Shown: positions 30,152-40,308 of the stretch, piece by piece
Layout: each line of letters opens with the position of its first letter
Position numbering within the stretch: the first letter of the stretch is position 1
Source: Sphingomonas sp.
GTDB taxonomy: Bacteria; Pseudomonadota; Alphaproteobacteria; Sphingomonadales; Sphingomonadaceae
DNA length: 64,000 bases
Direction: 5' to 3'
Assembly (NCBI RefSeq): GCF_025353885.1
Contig: NZ_JANXNX010000115.1
Span: 1 to 64,000 of the forward strand
Program-made: the position numbers and the translations under genes
The notes under the pieces: generated by a model
The model's input: only the letters and a program-made list of their open reading frames with translations
Databases searched by the model: none
What the model was told of the DNA's origin: nothing

Positions 30152-31488
30152 TCGTCGGCCGACCCCGCGAGCCATTACCGGACCGGCCGATCCCGCAGCC
30201 CTGGTATGGCCAGCTCTACATCCAGGTCGTCATCACCATAACCGCGGGAGTCCTTCTCGGCCATTTTGCGCCCGCGACCGGACAGGCGATGCAACCGCTC
30301 GGCGATGCCTTCATCAAATTGATCAAGATGATCATTGCGCCCGTGATCTTCCTGACGATCGTCACCGGCATAGCCGGAATGCGCGACCTTAAAAGCGCGG
30401 GGCGGGTTGCGGCCAAGGCGTTCGCCTACTTCCTGTTCTTTTCAACGCTCGCGCTGTTCGTCGGGATGATCGTCGCCAACGTCATTCGTCCGGGTGCCGG
30501 GCTCAATATCGACCCAGCCACGCTCGATGCGTCAAAAGTGAGCGAGTTCGCGGCAAAAGCGCACGAAAGCTCGGTTACCGGATTTCTTACGGCAATCATC
30601 CCCGACACGTTCCTGTCGTCCCTGACACAGGGCAATATCTTGCAAGTTCTCTTTGTCTCGATTCTGTTCGGCGTCAGCCTCGCGCTGATCGGTGATCGCG
30701 GAGCGCGCGCGTTGATCGTTCTGGAAGACGTGTCAATCGTATTTTTCAAACTTGTCAGTATCGTGATGCGTGTTGCACCAATCGGCGCATTCGGTGCGAT
30801 GGCCTTCACGATCGGCAAATTCGGGATCGGAACGCTTGCCAACCTCGCGCTCCTGGTGAGCACTTTTTATGCCACCTCGCTGCTGTTCGTCATTCTGATC
30901 CTCGGAACCGTCGCGAGACTTGCCGGTTTTTCGATCTTCAGACTCATTGCCTATCTGAAAGCCGAATTGCTGCTAGTCCTTGGCACCTCGTCATCGGAAA
31001 GCGCCCTGCCATCGTTGATCGAGAAGATGGAGCGGGCGGGCTGCCCCAAGTCGATCGTGGGTCTGGTCGTTCCCACAGGCTACAGCTTCAATCTGGACGG
31101 CACCAATATCTACATGACGCTCGCCGCGCTGTTCATTGCGCAGGCTTGCAACGTGCACCTCACTATCGGACAGCAACTGTTGCTACTCGGCGTCGCCATG
31201 GTGTCATCAAAGGGGGCAGCAGGGGTCACGGGGGCTGGCTTCATAACCCTGGCCGCGACACTGTCGATTGTTCCATCCGTGCCCGTCGCGGGAATGGCTT
31301 TGATACTGGGCGTCGATCGCTTCATGAGCGAATGCCGCAGCCTGACCAACTTCATCGGCAATGCGGTGGCGACAATCGTGGTCTCGCGGTGGGAAGGCGC
31401 GCTGGATAGCGTTCAGCTTGAAGCCGCGCTGACTGGCCGCGCGCCTCCGGTCGAACCATTGCCGAAGGGCGCTGTTTCCGCAGGCTGA
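30148..31488 (+). CDS. dctA: C4-dicarboxylate:cation symporter
   Basis: 446 aa; GTG start overlapping upstream stop; [39 protein letters not shown]. Confidence 0.93.
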   Translation: MIVGRPREPLPDRPIPQPWYGQLYIQVVITITAGVLLGHFAPATGQAMQPLGDAFIKLIKMIIAPVIFLTIVTGIAGMRDLKSAGRVAAKAFAYFLFFSTLALFVGMIVANVIRPGAGLNIDPATLDASKVSEFAAKAHESSVTGFLTAIIPDTFLSSLTQGNILQVLFVSILFGVSLALIGDRGARALIVLEDVSIVFFKLVSIVMRVAPIGAFGAMAFTIGKFGIGTLANLALLVSTFYATSLLFVILILGTVARLAGFSIFRLIAYLKAELLLVLGTSSSESALPSLIEKMERAGCPKSIVGLVVPTGYSFNLDGTNIYMTLAALFIAQACNVHLTIGQQLLLLGVAMVSSKGAAGVTGAGFITLAATLSIVPSVPVAGMALILGVDRFMSECRSLTNFIGNAVATIVVSRWEGALDSVQLEAALTGRAPPVEPLPKGAVSAG

Positions 31489-31515
31489 ATACTCGGCTGG
31501 ACTTCGCCCGGCGGA

Positions 31516-31543
31516 TTTGCAAAACGCCACTGATCTTTTGCAA
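31516..31543. promoter_or_regulatory. Paired TTTGCAAA-type sites upstream of the ScfR-type regulator
   Basis: TTGCAAAA (31517-31524) and TTTTGCAA (31536-31543), inverted, immediately upstream of the start at 31559. Confidence 0.5.
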
Positions 31544-31558
31544 TGGACCTGACAGCCT

Positions 31559-32971
31559 ATGTTGCAGACACCGCGCAAACGTGTTTTCGCAGGAGAACGT
31601 GCGCGCACCTTGCGGGCAAGACATGGCCTAAACCAAACCGAGCTGGCGGCGCGGATCGGCCTGTCCGTAAGCTATCTTTCGCAGATCGAAAGCAACGACC
31701 GCCCAATGACCGATGCCGTCCTGATGGCATTCGCCCGTGCATTTCCCGATGACTGGGCGGACACCGGAGCGGACGACACAATGGCCTTGCTGGCCGCGGT
31801 CGAGGCTGCTGTGCACGCGACGACGACCCCCGATTCCGAATTTCCGCCCGATGCAATGCGACGGGCCGTGAACCAGCAACCGCTTCTTGCCACGCATCTG
31901 GTATCGCTTCATGCCGCCTACGCCCGGTCGCAGGAGCAGCTACGCTCGCTCGATGATGCGCTGAACAGCGGCAGCGAAACGCCGCTGCCGTGGGAGGAGG
32001 TCCGCGACTGGTTCCACGCGTCGGGCAATTATATCGACGCAATCGACCGGCGGGCTGAAGCAATCGCGTTGGAATTACTGGACGAGGCGGGTCCGGCGGC
32101 TGCAATCACTGAGCGCCTGCAGCGGGCGCATGGCGTTTCAATCGGTAGCGACCTGCCTGCGGATCGCCCTTTGCGAAGCTTCGACGTGACCTCAAGAACA
32201 TTGTCGGTCGATCCATCATTGCCCAGCGAGAGCCGACTATTCCTGCTTGCCCACCAGTTGATGCGACTGGAGCTGGCAGCGCCGATCCACGCTGTCATAG
32301 ACAGCGCCCGGCTGCGCTCCGAGGAAGCGTTTCAGCTACTTTCAGTGGGTCTTGCCAATTATGCCGCCGGCGCGTTGCTGATGCCATATTCACAATTCAG
32401 GCACGCTGCCCGCGCATCGCGGCACGATATCGACGCCCTGCGCCTGGAATTCGGTGTAAGTTTCGAACAGGCGTGCCACCGTCTTTCGACCTTGCAACGT
32501 CCGGGCGCCACAGGAATTCCGTTCTTTTTCTGCCGCGTCGACATGGCGGGAAATATTACAAAGCGCCATTCGGCCACGCGTTTGCAATTTGCGCGTTTTG
32601 GTGGCGCATGTCCGCTGTGGATCGTCCATGAAGCGGTTGCCATTCCCGACCGCGTTCTGGTGCAACTTGCCGAGACGCCCGATGGCGTGCGCTACGTCTC
32701 GATGGCCAAGGGTCTCGTCAAACCGTCGGGCAGCTTTGCCCGGCCGAGCCGCCGCTATGCCGTCGCGCTGGGGTGTGAGGTCGACTATGCACAGGACTTT
32801 ATCTATGGCGATCAACTCGACGTGGCGGGCAGCCGAAGCGTGACGCCGATCGGCGTATCCTGCCGGATTTGCCCGCGACGGGAATGCGAGCAGCGCGCAT
32901 TTCCCCCGGCTGGGCGGAACATCCACGTAAACCCCGACCATCGTGGCGTGGTGCCCTACACTTTCGACTGA
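31559..32971 (+). CDS. XRE/short-chain fatty acyl regulator (ScfR; RamB/PrpR-like)
   Basis: HTH (RARHGLNQTELAARIGLSVSYLSQIESNDRP), C-terminal CRICPRRECEQRAFPP cysteine motif. Confidence 0.88.
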   Translation: MLQTPRKRVFAGERARTLRARHGLNQTELAARIGLSVSYLSQIESNDRPMTDAVLMAFARAFPDDWADTGADDTMALLAAVEAAVHATTTPDSEFPPDAMRRAVNQQPLLATHLVSLHAAYARSQEQLRSLDDALNSGSETPLPWEEVRDWFHASGNYIDAIDRRAEAIALELLDEAGPAAAITERLQRAHGVSIGSDLPADRPLRSFDVTSRTLSVDPSLPSESRLFLLAHQLMRLELAAPIHAVIDSARLRSEEAFQLLSVGLANYAAGALLMPYSQFRHAARASRHDIDALRLEFGVSFEQACHRLSTLQRPGATGIPFFFCRVDMAGNITKRHSATRLQFARFGGACPLWIVHEAVAIPDRVLVQLAETPDGVRYVSMAKGLVKPSGSFARPSRRYAVALGCEVDYAQDFIYGDQLDVAGSRSVTPIGVSCRICPRRECEQRAFPPAGRNIHVNPDHRGVVPYTFD

Positions 32972-33045
32972 CGTCAATTCAGGTGTTATTTTAACCCGCA
33001 CAGGCGCTAACGGCAAAGAAACACTATGGCGGCTAAAGAACCACA

Positions 33046-34017
33046 ATGACCGCCGTATTGATCACTGTTGATACCGAGCTGTCCGCTCGACTTCACCGCC
33101 TTGGGACCAGCGCGCAGGAAAATTTCGATCTGTCTGTCCTCGGACGGTGTGGCGCCGGTCATTTCGGAATCGAATGGCAGATGCACGTGTTGGACAGACA
33201 CGGACTGAAGGGGATTTATTTTGTAGACCCGATGCCGTCGCTGGTCCTCGGTGAAGCGGTCATTGCCAGCATCGTTGAACGTGTCCTTGCGCGGGGTCAC
33301 GAGGTCCAACTCCATTGCCATCCTGAATGGCTCGAATGGGCGATCGCCTCGCCAGTCGAGGGGCGGCGCGGTCGCAACATTGCCGATTTCCCGCTGGCCG
33401 ATCAGATAAGTCTGCTGGACTATGGTTGTGGCGTCCTCGAGCGCGCGGGTGCCCCGCGACCGACCGCATTCAGGGCGGGAAACTTCGGTGCGAATGACGA
33501 TACGCTAAGAGCAGTTGCAGCGGTCGGACTGACGTATGACTCCAGCGTCAACGCCGATTTTCTTCGGGGTGATTGCCAGATCACGATACCTGCCGGGCAA
33601 AACTCACCCGTCGAGATTCTTTCGACGATCGAACTGCCTGTTTCCGGCCTGTACGACCGCCCCGGTCATTTCAGGCCCGCGCAGGTCTGTGCGATGTCGG
33701 ACTGGGAGATGCGCGCTATGCTCGATCATGCGGCTACCATAGGACAGTCGGTGGCGACGATCGTCACGCACAGTTTCGAAATGCTGTCCCGCGATCGCCA
33801 GCGTCCGAACTGGTCAGTGATCAAGCGTTTCGACCGCCTCGCCAAATTCATCGGCAGCCACCCGCGTCTGGAAAGCGCGACGTTCGGGACGCTTGATCCT
33901 GCCGCGTCGGTCAGTGAGAATTTGCCGCGTCGCGCGCCGAACATATTTCGAACCGTGGCGCGCACGGTCGAACAGGTTGCCGCGACCGTTCTGTACGAAC
34001 GCACGTCACGTTCATGA
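33046..34017 (+). CDS. Polysaccharide deacetylase (NodB-like) family protein
   Basis: TVDTE near the N-terminus, HEVQLHCHPEW, FRAGNFGANDDTLRAVAAVGLTYDSSVN. Confidence 0.82.
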   Translation: MTAVLITVDTELSARLHRLGTSAQENFDLSVLGRCGAGHFGIEWQMHVLDRHGLKGIYFVDPMPSLVLGEAVIASIVERVLARGHEVQLHCHPEWLEWAIASPVEGRRGRNIADFPLADQISLLDYGCGVLERAGAPRPTAFRAGNFGANDDTLRAVAAVGLTYDSSVNADFLRGDCQITIPAGQNSPVEILSTIELPVSGLYDRPGHFRPAQVCAMSDWEMRAMLDHAATIGQSVATIVTHSFEMLSRDRQRPNWSVIKRFDRLAKFIGSHPRLESATFGTLDPAASVSENLPRRAPNIFRTVARTVEQVAATVLYERTSRS

Positions 34018-35216
34018 AGGCGCTGGTCCTTGGGTCGGACACGCCGATTGGACTGACCATCATCCGTGAACTGGGTGCGCATGGCGTCGAGGTCGAGGCG
34101 ATCGGGCGCTCCGGTCGATCGATCGGCGGCGCGTCACGCTTCGCTACGAAGGAGCATGTCCGGCCACAGGGTGCGATCGACCAGTGGGTTCCGCAGCTCA
34201 TCAGACAGTCCGGCGCGGACGCGCTGCTGGCGGTGTCCGAATCCGATCTCCTCGAGCTGTCCGCGCTGCCAAGGCTTATCGAAAATTGCCACATCCTGAC
34301 GCCGCGCCCCGGACCATTGGCCCAGGTGCTCGACAAGTCGGTGACGCTGGCACTGGGGCGCTCGCTCAAAATGGACGTCCCAATCAGCTGGCAGCCGGTT
34401 CAGGGGGAAGACTTTGCAGCGCGGACGCAAAGCTTTGATTATCCGGTTATCCTGAAATGGGCCGACCCGCCAAGGCTCGCGCCCATGCTCGCGGAACGGG
34501 GACTGACCTTCCTGAAGGCCGAGTATGCGAACGACGAAAGCGCTTTGCTTGCGGCGCTCAGCCGATACGACGGGCTGGCACGCTGGCCGCTGGTTCAAAC
34601 CTATTGCCCGGGTGTCGGTATCGGCCAGATGATCCATATGTCGGGAGGGCAGGCAACGCTTCGTTTCCAGCATCTCCGACTCCATGAATGGCCACCTGAA
34701 GGCGGCGTTTCGACGCTATGCCGAAGCGTTCCCATCACCGAACACAGCGCCCAGATGATACAGTCCGAGGCTTTGCTGCGGGCTTTCGACTGGGATGGGC
34801 CCGCGATGGTGGAATATCGTCACGACCCGGCAACCGGGCGCTATTGGTTGATGGAGGTCAACGGCCGATTTTGGGGAAGCTTGCCACTGGCGTCGGCAAG
34901 CGGGGCAGAGTTTGCATGGGAATCGTTTCGGCGCAGCGTGCTGCGTGAGACCGCGACCGCACCCGTCCCACGGACAGACCTGCGCGCGCGATACATGATT
35001 CCCGAATCCCGCAGGTTGGTGCGCGTCGTTTTCCAAGAACAGGCCATCAGGGACAGCAGCTTTCGGCGGCGACCTTGGGCGGAAACCCTCGACTATTTCC
35101 TCGAATTTTTTAATTTCCGGACGCGATATTATGTCTTCAGGTTCGATGACCCCAGGCCCTTGATCTGCGATTTCGCCAATATCGTCAGGAAGCTTTGGTC
35201 CCGGGAACAAGGATAG
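34014..35216 (+). CDS. ATP-grasp domain protein (carboxylate-amine-ligase-like)
   Basis: N-terminal Rossmann-like ALVLGSDTPIGLTIIRELG; ATP-grasp MVEYRHDPATGRYWLMEVNGRFWGSLPLA; ATGA overlap with the deacetylase. Confidence 0.85.
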   Translation: MKALVLGSDTPIGLTIIRELGAHGVEVEAIGRSGRSIGGASRFATKEHVRPQGAIDQWVPQLIRQSGADALLAVSESDLLELSALPRLIENCHILTPRPGPLAQVLDKSVTLALGRSLKMDVPISWQPVQGEDFAARTQSFDYPVILKWADPPRLAPMLAERGLTFLKAEYANDESALLAALSRYDGLARWPLVQTYCPGVGIGQMIHMSGGQATLRFQHLRLHEWPPEGGVSTLCRSVPITEHSAQMIQSEALLRAFDWDGPAMVEYRHDPATGRYWLMEVNGRFWGSLPLASASGAEFAWESFRRSVLRETATAPVPRTDLRARYMIPESRRLVRVVFQEQAIRDSSFRRRPWAETLDYFLEFFNFRTRYYVFRFDDPRPLICDFANIVRKLWSREQG

Positions 35217-35733
35217 CCAGCGTCCGGACCGCGTGATCGATCCGCTTGAGGCAGGTTCGCACATAACTCTCCGACAGCCGATACGGGTCGTGCAGGTGCG
35301 GAACGCCCGCATACCGCCCCAGCAAGTCAATCTGCAGGCCGTCGAACCGTGGATCGCTGTGCAACCTCGCGATCTGACGAACCTCCATCACCAGCATCAG
35401 ATCATCGGGCCGGGCCTGAAAATCCCCGACCGCGGTCGTGCGATGGCGCGTTAGATCGACGTTCAGTTCGCGCGCTACCTCGGTCACTGGAGGATGCGCG
35501 GGAAGCCCGCTGGTCGTGCTGAGACCGAAGGAAGCGGAATTCAACCCAATGTCTTGTGCCAGGACATCGGCATATGAGCTACGACAAATATTGCCGTGAC
35601 AAACGAATACCAATCGTCTGATTTTGGTCAGGTCGGCCCGAGGTACGACCAATGACTGACCATGGGAAATGATGAGCCGTACCAGCCCGCGCCAGGTGCC
35701 GAAGGAGCGATCGATTGTGCTAACTCTGGGCAC
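35185..35733 (-). CDS. Low-molecular-weight protein tyrosine phosphatase family
   Basis: P-loop VCHGNICRSSYAD; C-terminal DPYRLSESYVRTCLKRIDHAV. Confidence 0.87.
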   Translation of the reverse strand: MPRVSTIDRSFGTWRGLVRLIISHGQSLVVPRADLTKIRRLVFVCHGNICRSSYADVLAQDIGLNSASFGLSTTSGLPAHPPVTEVARELNVDLTRHRTTAVGDFQARPDDLMLVMEVRQIARLHSDPRFDGLQIDLLGRYAGVPHLHDPYRLSESYVRTCLKRIDHAVRTLAILVPGTKAS

Positions 35734-36874
35734 GGTACTGCTTGACTCCCCGTAAAGCTTTCAGCCTGTCACTCACCAGGTCGACGAGCCACCGCACAAG
35801 CGGCTTTAACCGTCCGCGTTGCATCTCCGTGACCTGCGCCACGACCGCGATAATGACCAGCGCAATCGTGGCGATAAGGACCGCCGATCTTTCATTCGGG
35901 AAATAGGCTGCGAGCACGGCTGTGACGACCAGGATCGCAGGCTGGTGCAATAGATAAAGTGTGAATGACCGGGCGACACCCCAACGGATCGGGGATCGGA
36001 AAAATCCTATAACGGCGTTCAGCTCCGGACCCAGTTGCTTGGCAGCCGTCAGGTTGAGCGCAATGCTGCAAGCGAGCATGGTGTCGGTCAACAGGTATCG
36101 CGACCACGCCATCTGGGTCCACCAAAAGTCATGGCCCAGACCGCGCTCCAGCCACTGTCCGCCAGCTCGTTGGAGGTCCAGATTATAATAAACGGCGAAC
36201 ACCACAGCTGGTTGTACGAACGCCAGCCAGATCATTGATTTCCGCCATCTCCTCGTGGCCGTTTCGCGAAAAGCCAGCCATCCCACTGCCCAGATCGGGA
36301 ACAGCAACATGATATTGGGGCTCGCGATCAGCATGACACCGGCAGTCAGGGCAATTCTGGTCCGACCCCGACAGTAAAACAGGGTCGCGAAAATCACATA
36401 ATACCAAAACTCGTAGCTGATCGACCAGAACGGGGTGTTCGACATAATCTGGATGGACACCCACGCTTCATTCAGCATTGTAGCACCCATTAGCAGGCGC
36501 AAGAAATCCGAGCCCGGCGGCGGCATCCCGCTATACAATTGTGGATCAATCGCTTGGCCGGTGCGGTCGAAAACATAGGTCAGCACAAGGCAAGGCAGCA
36601 CCACCGAATAAACGCGCGTGAGGCGAGCAACGGCATAGGCACGAACCCCTGCCGGTGGCCTTGGATCGACGCCGGTGGTCCGGGGGGGCGTGGTCGAAAA
36701 TGGGATGACAAAGCCGGATAATACGAAAAATACGACCACCGCCTCGTGGCCAAAGCTGTTCCACAACGCCTTCGACGCGCCGGTGTTTGGCAAGCCCGCG
36801 AGGTGAAAAACGAATACCTCCAGCGCGGCCGACAGCCGCAAGAGGTCGAAATACAAGGATTGTCCACGATGCAT
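35720..36874 (-). CDS. Acyltransferase family 3 membrane protein (OafA/YrhL-like)
   Basis: YFDLLRLSAALEVFVFHLAGLP, multi-TM, FVLSGFVIPFS, FTLYLLHQPAILV. Confidence 0.9.
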   Translation of the reverse strand: MHRGQSLYFDLLRLSAALEVFVFHLAGLPNTGASKALWNSFGHEAVVVFFVLSGFVIPFSTTPPRTTGVDPRPPAGVRAYAVARLTRVYSVVLPCLVLTYVFDRTGQAIDPQLYSGMPPPGSDFLRLLMGATMLNEAWVSIQIMSNTPFWSISYEFWYYVIFATLFYCRGRTRIALTAGVMLIASPNIMLLFPIWAVGWLAFRETATRRWRKSMIWLAFVQPAVVFAVYYNLDLQRAGGQWLERGLGHDFWWTQMAWSRYLLTDTMLACSIALNLTAAKQLGPELNAVIGFFRSPIRWGVARSFTLYLLHQPAILVVTAVLAAYFPNERSAVLIATIALVIIAVVAQVTEMQRGRLKPLVRWLVDLVSDRLKALRGVKQYRAQS

Positions 36875-37146
36875 AAATGATCTTCGAACGGATATTGAAC
36901 TGCCTATGACACGCCATACGGCGACTTTCCGCTAAAAACGTAGCGATCTGCGCTCTGCCACCCTTTTCAAATCGCCTGCGGACGCTAAGGCGCGGGGGCG
37001 GGGGAGCGAATTTCCGGGCCCTATTGGACAGGCGGTCCATGGCGTCCCCAGCTAGGGCATCCCTTAATGACCAACGGCCGCTATCCTGATCAGTCTGAGG
37101 CCTATGCGATACTGGTCCGGACAGCGTGCAAAAGCATCATGACGCG

Positions 37147-40100
37147 ATGATTTCCCGCGTTTTTATTGATCGACCGATCTTTGCTTGGGTGCTGGCGATC
37201 ATCGTCATGATGGCGGGCATAGGCGGCATCCTGGCGCTGCCGGTCGAACAATTTCCCGACATTGCGCCGCCTTCGGTCAACGTTCGCGCCAACTACCCCG
37301 GGGCATCGGCTGAAACGCTGGAATCAAGCGTCACTCAGGTAATTGAGCAGCAGCTGACGTCGATCGATGGCCTGCTCTATTTTTCGTCGCAATCCAGCTC
37401 GGCGGGATCGGTGTCGGTCACGGTGACCCTGGCCAAAGGAACTAATCCCGATATCGCGCAGGTGCAGGTCCAGAACAAGGTCCAGCAAGCGCTTCCCCGT
37501 TTGCCGCAGGCGGTCCAGCAACAGGGACTGGTCGTTACCAAATCATCGAGCGATCCGCTGATTATCGCTGCCATTTACGACGCGAGCGACCGGGCGACCA
37601 GTGCCGATATCGGGGATTATCTCGTCTCCAACCTGCAGGATTCGCTGTCGCGGCTGCCGGGCGTTGGTGATATCAACGTGTTCGGATCGCAATATGCGAT
37701 GCGGATCTGGATCGACCCGTTCAAGCTGGCGCGGGTCAAGTTGATGCCGAGCGATGTGCGGACGGCGATCGAGGCTCAGAACACCCAGGTCGCTGCCGGA
37801 CAGATTGGCGGCCAGCCGTCGCCCGATACGCAGATGCTGAATGCCACCATTACAGCGCGTTCGCGCCTAACCAGCGCCGAACAATTTCGTGACATCATCG
37901 TCAAGACGCAGACTGACGGATCGACCGTTAGGCTGCGCGATGTCGCCCGTGTCGAACTGGGCAGCGAAAGCTATTCTTCGATAAGCCGACTAAACGGTCA
38001 TCCCGCCGCAGGCATCGCGATCTCCCTTGCGCCCGGTGGGGATGCGCTGAAAACGGCTGAATTGGTTCGCAACGAGGTGCTCCACCAAGCGGAATCGTTT
38101 CCGTCGGGTTTCAACTACGCCTTCCCCTATGACGCGACCGCGTTCATCAAGCTTTCGATCAACGAAGTCATCAAGACATTGCTTGAGGCGGTCTTGTTGG
38201 TGGTGATTGTCATGTTCGTGTTCCTGCAAAGCTGGCGGGCAACCCTGATTCCGGCAATTGCCGTGCCAGTCGTTTTGCTGGGCACTTTCGGCGTGCTCGC
38301 CATAGCCGGCTATTCGATCAACACGCTGACACTGTTCGCCATGGTGCTGGCCATCGGGTTGCTGGTCGACGATGCCATTGTCGTGGTCGAGAATGTCGAG
38401 CGGGTTCTTGAGGAAAATCCCGACATGTCTCCCCGCGACGCGACCATACAGTCGATGGGTGAAATCCAGACGGCACTGATCGCTATCGCACTGGTGTTGA
38501 CGGCGGTATTCCTGCCGATGGCGTTCTTCGGCGGATCGACCGGTGCGATTTACCGTCAGTTTTCGATCACGATCGTGTCGGCGATGGTCCTGTCTGTGCT
38601 GGTGGCGCTCGTCCTGACGCCGGCGTTGGCGGCAACCCTCTTGAAGCGGCCCGATGTGCATGCCCAGGCGCAAGGCAACGGACTTGCTGCCAAAGCGCAT
38701 CGTCTTGGAGAAAAATTCAACGGCTGGTTCAATCGCACCGCCGATCGCTACCGTAACTCAATCGTCACGATCTGGGAGCGCCGTTATATCTCGCTCGGTG
38801 CTTACGCATTGGTGGTCGTGCTTCTGGTGGTCGTGTTTTTACGCCTGCCGACCAGCTTTTTGCCGAGCGAGGATCAGGGGCGAGCGCAGTTGCAATTTAC
38901 TTTGCCCCCAGGAGCGACCCAGGCGCGGACCATTGCTGCAGCCAAGGCGATCGAGGATTATTTCTACAAGAATGAAAAGGCCGACGTACCGATCGTCTAT
39001 ACGGTCGCGGGGCAGGGACAAGGTGGAGCAGGACAAAATGCCGGAAGAGGATTCATTGCCTTCTCGCCGTGGGACGAGCGTAGGGGTGAAGAACACAGCG
39101 CCGCCGGAATCGTAAAGCGCGTTACCGCGGGGCTGGCGAACTTGCGCGATGTGCAATTCTTTGCGCTCAATCCGCCGACCGTGCGTGGCCTCGGCAACTC
39201 GACCGGATTTACCGTCGAACTGCTCAACAGCGGTGGTCTCAGTCGCGAAGATTTCACGCAACGCAAGAATGCCTTGTTGGATGCAGCCCAAAGGGACGAT
39301 CAGCTTACCGCCGTCCGCCTCAACGGCCTTGAAGATACACCGACTCTCAACGTCGATATTGATCAGGAGAAGGTTGGCGCGCTAGGCCTCGTGCAATCGC
39401 AGGTCGATGCCACCCTATCCGCTGCCTGGGGGGGGAACTATATCAACGATTTCGTTGACAGGGGCCGGGTGAAGCGCGTTTATCTCCAGGGCGATGCCCA
39501 GTTTCGTAGCAAGCCTGACGACCTGTCGAACTGGTTTGTCCGATCGGCCAACGGTGAGATGGCGCCATTTTCCGCCTTTGCCACGACATCATGGCGAGTC
39601 GCTCCGGTGACGCTCAGCCGCTTCAATGGCTTGGCCGCATTCGAAATTCAGGGACAGGGAGCGGGTGGCGTCGGGTCTGGGGCCGCCATGAAGCGGATTG
39701 AGGCAATCGCGGCGACGCTACCGGGCACGTCGATTGCGTGGAGCGGTCTTTCGTATCAGGAGCGCCTATCCGGCGCACAGGCGCCCTATCTTTATGCGTT
39801 GTCGCTGGCGGTGATCTTCCTGTGTCTGGCGGCATTGTATGAAAGCTGGTCGATCCCGTTGTCGGTTATGCTTGTCATACCACTGGGACTGGTGGGGGCG
39901 GCGGTTGCGGTCGCCTTGCGGGGGTTGGACAACGACGTTTTTTTCCAGGTAGGCTTACTGACGACGATGGGGCTTTCCGCCAAGAATGCGATCCTGATCG
40001 TGGAGTTTGCAGAACTGGCCGAGAAACAGGGCAAGTCGGCTTTCGATGCGGCACTGGAAGCAGCACGCCTGCGATTGCGGCCGATCATCATGACCAGCCT

Positions 40101-40308
40101 CGCGTTTATTTTCGGTGTCATGCCGCTCGCTCTTTCGACGGGGGCAGGTGCCAAAAGCCGGGTGGCGATTGGTACTGCGGTCGTCGGGGGCACCCTGACC
40201 GCGACGCTGTTGGCAATATTCTTCGTGCCGCTGTTTTTCGTGCTCGTGCGCAAGATGTTCCACGGATCGGATGCGAGCTCCGGGCCGGCGCATTCAGAAT
40301 CCGACTAG
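37147..40308 (+). CDS. RND efflux transporter permease (HAE1/AcrB-like)
   Basis: MISRVFIDRPIFAWVLAIIVMMAGIGGILALPVEQFPDIAPPSV; GLLVDDAIVVVENVER. Confidence 0.94.
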   Translation: MISRVFIDRPIFAWVLAIIVMMAGIGGILALPVEQFPDIAPPSVNVRANYPGASAETLESSVTQVIEQQLTSIDGLLYFSSQSSSAGSVSVTVTLAKGTNPDIAQVQVQNKVQQALPRLPQAVQQQGLVVTKSSSDPLIIAAIYDASDRATSADIGDYLVSNLQDSLSRLPGVGDINVFGSQYAMRIWIDPFKLARVKLMPSDVRTAIEAQNTQVAAGQIGGQPSPDTQMLNATITARSRLTSAEQFRDIIVKTQTDGSTVRLRDVARVELGSESYSSISRLNGHPAAGIAISLAPGGDALKTAELVRNEVLHQAESFPSGFNYAFPYDATAFIKLSINEVIKTLLEAVLLVVIVMFVFLQSWRATLIPAIAVPVVLLGTFGVLAIAGYSINTLTLFAMVLAIGLLVDDAIVVVENVERVLEENPDMSPRDATIQSMGEIQTALIAIALVLTAVFLPMAFFGGSTGAIYRQFSITIVSAMVLSVLVALVLTPALAATLLKRPDVHAQAQGNGLAAKAHRLGEKFNGWFNRTADRYRNSIVTIWERRYISLGAYALVVVLLVVVFLRLPTSFLPSEDQGRAQLQFTLPPGATQARTIAAAKAIEDYFYKNEKADVPIVYTVAGQGQGGAGQNAGRGFIAFSPWDERRGEEHSAAGIVKRVTAGLANLRDVQFFALNPPTVRGLGNSTGFTVELLNSGGLSREDFTQRKNALLDAAQRDDQLTAVRLNGLEDTPTLNVDIDQEKVGALGLVQSQVDATLSAAWGGNYINDFVDRGRVKRVYLQGDAQFRSKPDDLSNWFVRSANGEMAPFSAFATTSWRVAPVTLSRFNGLAAFEIQGQGAGGVGSGAAMKRIEAIAATLPGTSIAWSGLSYQERLSGAQAPYLYALSLAVIFLCLAALYESWSIPLSVMLVIPLGLVGAAVAVALRGLDNDVFFQVGLLTTMGLSAKNAILIVEFAELAEKQGKSAFDAALEAARLRLRPIIMTSLAFIFGVMPLALSTGAGAKSRVAIGTAVVGGTLTATLLAIFFVPLFFVLVRKMFHGSDASSGPAHSESD

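Noticed and set aside
29273-30175. 300-aa minus-strand ORF
   Set aside because: Antisense to the glutathionylspermidine-synthase-like gene; shadow ORF.
37990-38700. 236-aa minus-strand ORF
   Set aside because: Antisense to the RND permease; His/Gln/Arg-rich shadow translation.
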